64,000 nt of DNA. Source: Auanema rhodensis (taxonomy: Eukaryota; Nematoda; Chromadorea; Rhabditida; Rhabditidae). Made by a program: the position numbers and the translations under genes. Shown here piece after piece: positions 62,001 to 64,000 of the stretch (position 1 is its first letter; the number at the start of each line of letters is the position of its first letter). Location: assembly GCA_964057225.1 (NCBI GenBank), contig OZ059894.1, forward strand, positions 12,410,131 through 12,474,130, read 5' to 3'. The notes beneath the pieces are model-generated. The model ran no database searches and was not told the origin of the DNA. It was given only the letters and a program-made list of their open reading frames with translations.

Positions 62001-64000
62001 GACCCACACATGAAAACACATGCCAAACCGTTTTTTCTATCTCACATTATAACAAGTAACTGAACAACATAAGCACATCGAGGTTAAACGAGATTGATCA
62101 TCATTTAACGAAACGTTTAAATATATGAATGAACTCAACAATTATTTTACCAATATGCCAATACAACAACATTTTTTTTGATGTGAGACAAATTGAAGCC
62201 TAATTTGATGAAAACTTTGAAACAGTTGCAGTGACTCACACATGGAAACACATGCCAAACCGTTTTTTCTATCTCACAGTATAACAAGTAACTGAACAAC
62301 ATAAGCACATCGAGGTTAAACGAGATTGATCATCATTAAACGAAACGTTTGTATATATGAATGAACTCAACAATTATTTTACCAATATGCCAATACAACA
62401 ACATTTTTTTTGATGTGAGACAAATTGAAGCCTAAGTTGATGAGAACTTTGGAACAGTTGCAGTGACCCACACATGAAAACACATGCCAAACCGTTTTTT
62501 CTATCTCACATTATAACAAGTAACTGAACAACATAAGCACATCGAGGTTAAACGAGATTGATCATCATTAAACGAAACGTTTGTATATATGAATGAACTC
62601 AACAATTATTTTACCAATATGCCAATACAACAACATTTTTTTTGATGTGAGACAAATTGAAGCCTAAGTTGATGAGAACTTTGGAACAGTTGCAGTGACC
62701 CACACATGAAAACACATGCCAAACCGTTTTTTCTATCTCACATTATAACAAGTAACTGAACAACATAAGCACATCGAGGTTAAACGAGATTGATCATCAT
62801 TTAACGAAACGTTTAAATATATGAATGAACTCAACAATTATTTTACCAATATGCCAATGCAACAACTTTTTCTAATGTGAGACAAATTGAAGCCTAAGTT
62901 GATGAGAACTTTGGAACAGTTGCAGTGACCCACACATGAAAACACATGCCAAACCGTTTTTTCTATCTCACATTATAACAAGTAACTGAACAACATAAGC
63001 ACATCGAGGTTAAACGAGATTGATCATCATTTAACGAAACGTTTAAATATATGAATGAACTCAACAATTATTTTACCAATATGCCAATGCAACAACTTTT
63101 TCTAATGTGAGACAAATTGAAGCCTAAGTTGATGAGAACTTTGAAACAGTTGCAGTGACCCACACATGAAAACACATGCCAAACCGTTTTTTCTATCTCA
63201 CAGTATAACAAGTAACTGAACAACATAAGCACATCGAGGTTAAACGAGATTGATCATCATTAAACGAAACGTTTGTATATATGAATGAACTCAACAATCA
63301 TTTTACCAATATGCCAATACAACAACATTTTTTTTGATGTGAGACAAATTGAAGCCTAATTTGATGAAAACTTTAGAACAGTTGCAGTGACTCACACATG
63401 GAAACACATGCCAAACCGTTTTTTCTATCTCACAGTATAACAAGTAACTGAACAACATAAGCTCGTCGAGGTTAAACAAGATTGATCATCATTTAACGAA
63501 ACGTTTAAATATATGAAAGAACTTAACAATTATTTTACCAATATGCCAATGCAACAACTTTTTCTAATGTGAGACAAATTGAAGCCTAAGTTGATGAGAA
63601 CTTTGGAACAGTTGCAGTGACTCACACATGAAAACACATGCCAAACCGTTTTTTCTATCTCACATTATAACAAGTAACTGAACAACATAAGCACATCGAG
63701 GTTAAACGAGATTGATCATCATTAAACGAAACGTTTAAATATATGAATGAACTTAACAATTATTTTACCAATATGCCAATGCAACAACTTTTTCTAATGT
63801 GAGACAAATTGAAGCCTAAGTTGATGAGAACTTTGGAACAGTTGCAGTGACCCACACATGAAAACACATGCCAAACCGTTTTTTCTATCTCACATTATAA
63901 CAAGTAACTGAACAACATAAGCACATCGAGGTTAAACGAGATTGATCATCATTAAACGAAACGTTTATATATATGAATGAACTCAACAATTATTTTACCA
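59028..64000 (+). repeat. E/Q/R-rich block, last part, with 9-monomer duplication
   Basis: Starts: 59028 D, 59258 B, 59495 Q-like, 59727 E, 59957 Q, 60189 E, 60419 R, 60649 Q, 60881 E, 61111 D, 61341 B, 61578 Q-like, 61810 E, 62040 R/Q, 62272 Q, 62504 Q, 62736 R, 62966 R, 63196 Q, 63428 E, 63658 D/E and 63888 D-like (113 bp, cut by the window edge). D-B-Q-E recurs at offset 2,083 with shared tttctccaat (59495, 61578) and cagaaaactaag (59258, 61341). 59028-60648 also resembles 49809-51659, including attaaagcc in an R. Q copies at 62040-62735 and 63196 share ttttttgatg. Confidence 0.8.
63888..64000 (+). repeat. Partial monomer at the window edge
   Basis: This D-like monomer (agcacatcgagg, cattaaacg) has cgtttatatatatg and is cut off after ttattttacca. 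The array clearly continues beyond the window; the left edge likewise starts exactly at a monomer boundary by chance of the numbering. Confidence 0.9.

Larger units (their letters stand above)
1..64000 (+). repeat. Satellite DNA array, ~230-bp monomer, 277 tandem copies
   Basis: The same unit recurs head to tail from the first base to the last. It runs from tctcacatta or tctcacagta to a T-rich end, cgttttttcta. Monomer starts can be followed at 1, 231, 461, 699, 932 and so on to 63888. The usual spacing is exactly 230 bp; classes of 232, 233 and 235-238 bp come mostly from a longer T-run in mid-monomer and a small insertion in type B. All copies share one orientation. A type A monomer counted by hand has 75 G+C in 230 bp (about 33%). 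No unique sequence separates monomers anywhere. Uniform orientation, constant length and graded divergence with HORs are typical of eukaryotic centromeric or heterochromatic satellites. The family and species are not recognised. Confidence 0.98.

Noticed and set aside
1-64000. CRISPR array
   Set aside because: The units are 230 bp and repeat along their whole length; there are no short direct repeats separated by unique spacers.
1-64000. Telomeric or rDNA-linked sequence, or a known named satellite
   Set aside because: No short G-rich telomere-like repeats or rRNA segments were seen, and the monomer does not match any satellite I can recall, including the 171-bp primate and ~180-bp plant centromere types.

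Overview
The whole 64-kb window is one uninterrupted tandem satellite array. I divided it by eye into 277 head-to-tail monomers, all on the same strand: 276 complete copies plus a 113-bp partial copy at the right edge. Mean length is about 231.5 bp. Most monomers are exactly 230 bp; the exceptions fall in fixed classes of 232, 233 and 235-238 bp. I found no protein-coding gene, RNA gene, transposon, CRISPR array or unique spacer DNA. One monomer counted by hand is about 33% G+C. A homogeneous array of this size, with higher-order repeats (HORs), points to eukaryotic centromeric, pericentromeric or other heterochromatic DNA. I do not recognise the family and cannot name the organism.

Each monomer is counted from its tctcaca (or tcttaca) start. 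Types are named by diagnostic words. A: agcacgtcaagg, gaactcaacaatt, gaactttgtaacag. B (235-238 bp, divergent 5' half): acaacaaaaaactgagc, atgagtcat, cgtatatattatatg. C: cataatttaacg, ctattatctcacc, atagaacaac. D: agcacatcgagg, aaacgag, cattaaacg, ctattatttcacc, cataattggatg. E: agctcgtcgagg, gaacttaacaatt. F: aataacccaatgcaac, tatcttctctcatg. P: agcccatcgagg, actcaataatt. G (233 bp): C-like 5' half joined to a B-like 3' half. Q (232 bp): D-like 5' half, gaactcaac, acaacatttttttt, catggaaac. R: D-like start, catttaacg, A-like 3' half. Many monomers are mosaics, written here as A/C, B/E and so on.

Layout. Positions 1-6490 hold a 9-monomer HOR (2,088 bp, about 1.7 copies) running into a 15-monomer module and a mixed stretch. 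Positions 6491-16439 hold three copies of a 14-monomer HOR of about 3.24 kb, the third with a 690-bp, three-monomer insertion. Positions 16440-18755 are transitional. Positions 18756-32436 and 32437-46573 are two copies of a super-repeat of about 13-14 kb; each contains further nested HORs (20/21-mer, 16-mer, 7-mer). From about 46574 to the end the array is simpler, mainly E, Q and R monomers, with short local duplications of 5, 7 and 9 monomers and very few type B copies.

Nothing here works as a gene set. The biology to read is how the array evolves: repeated segmental duplication, loss of single monomers by fusion, and mosaic monomers made by exchange between aligned but diverged copies. 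Sequence elements that could bind protein are an almost invariant cgaaacgtt core and a perfect bZIP-type site found only in type B monomers. All comparisons were made by eye, so boundaries are good to about one monomer unless a switch point is given.
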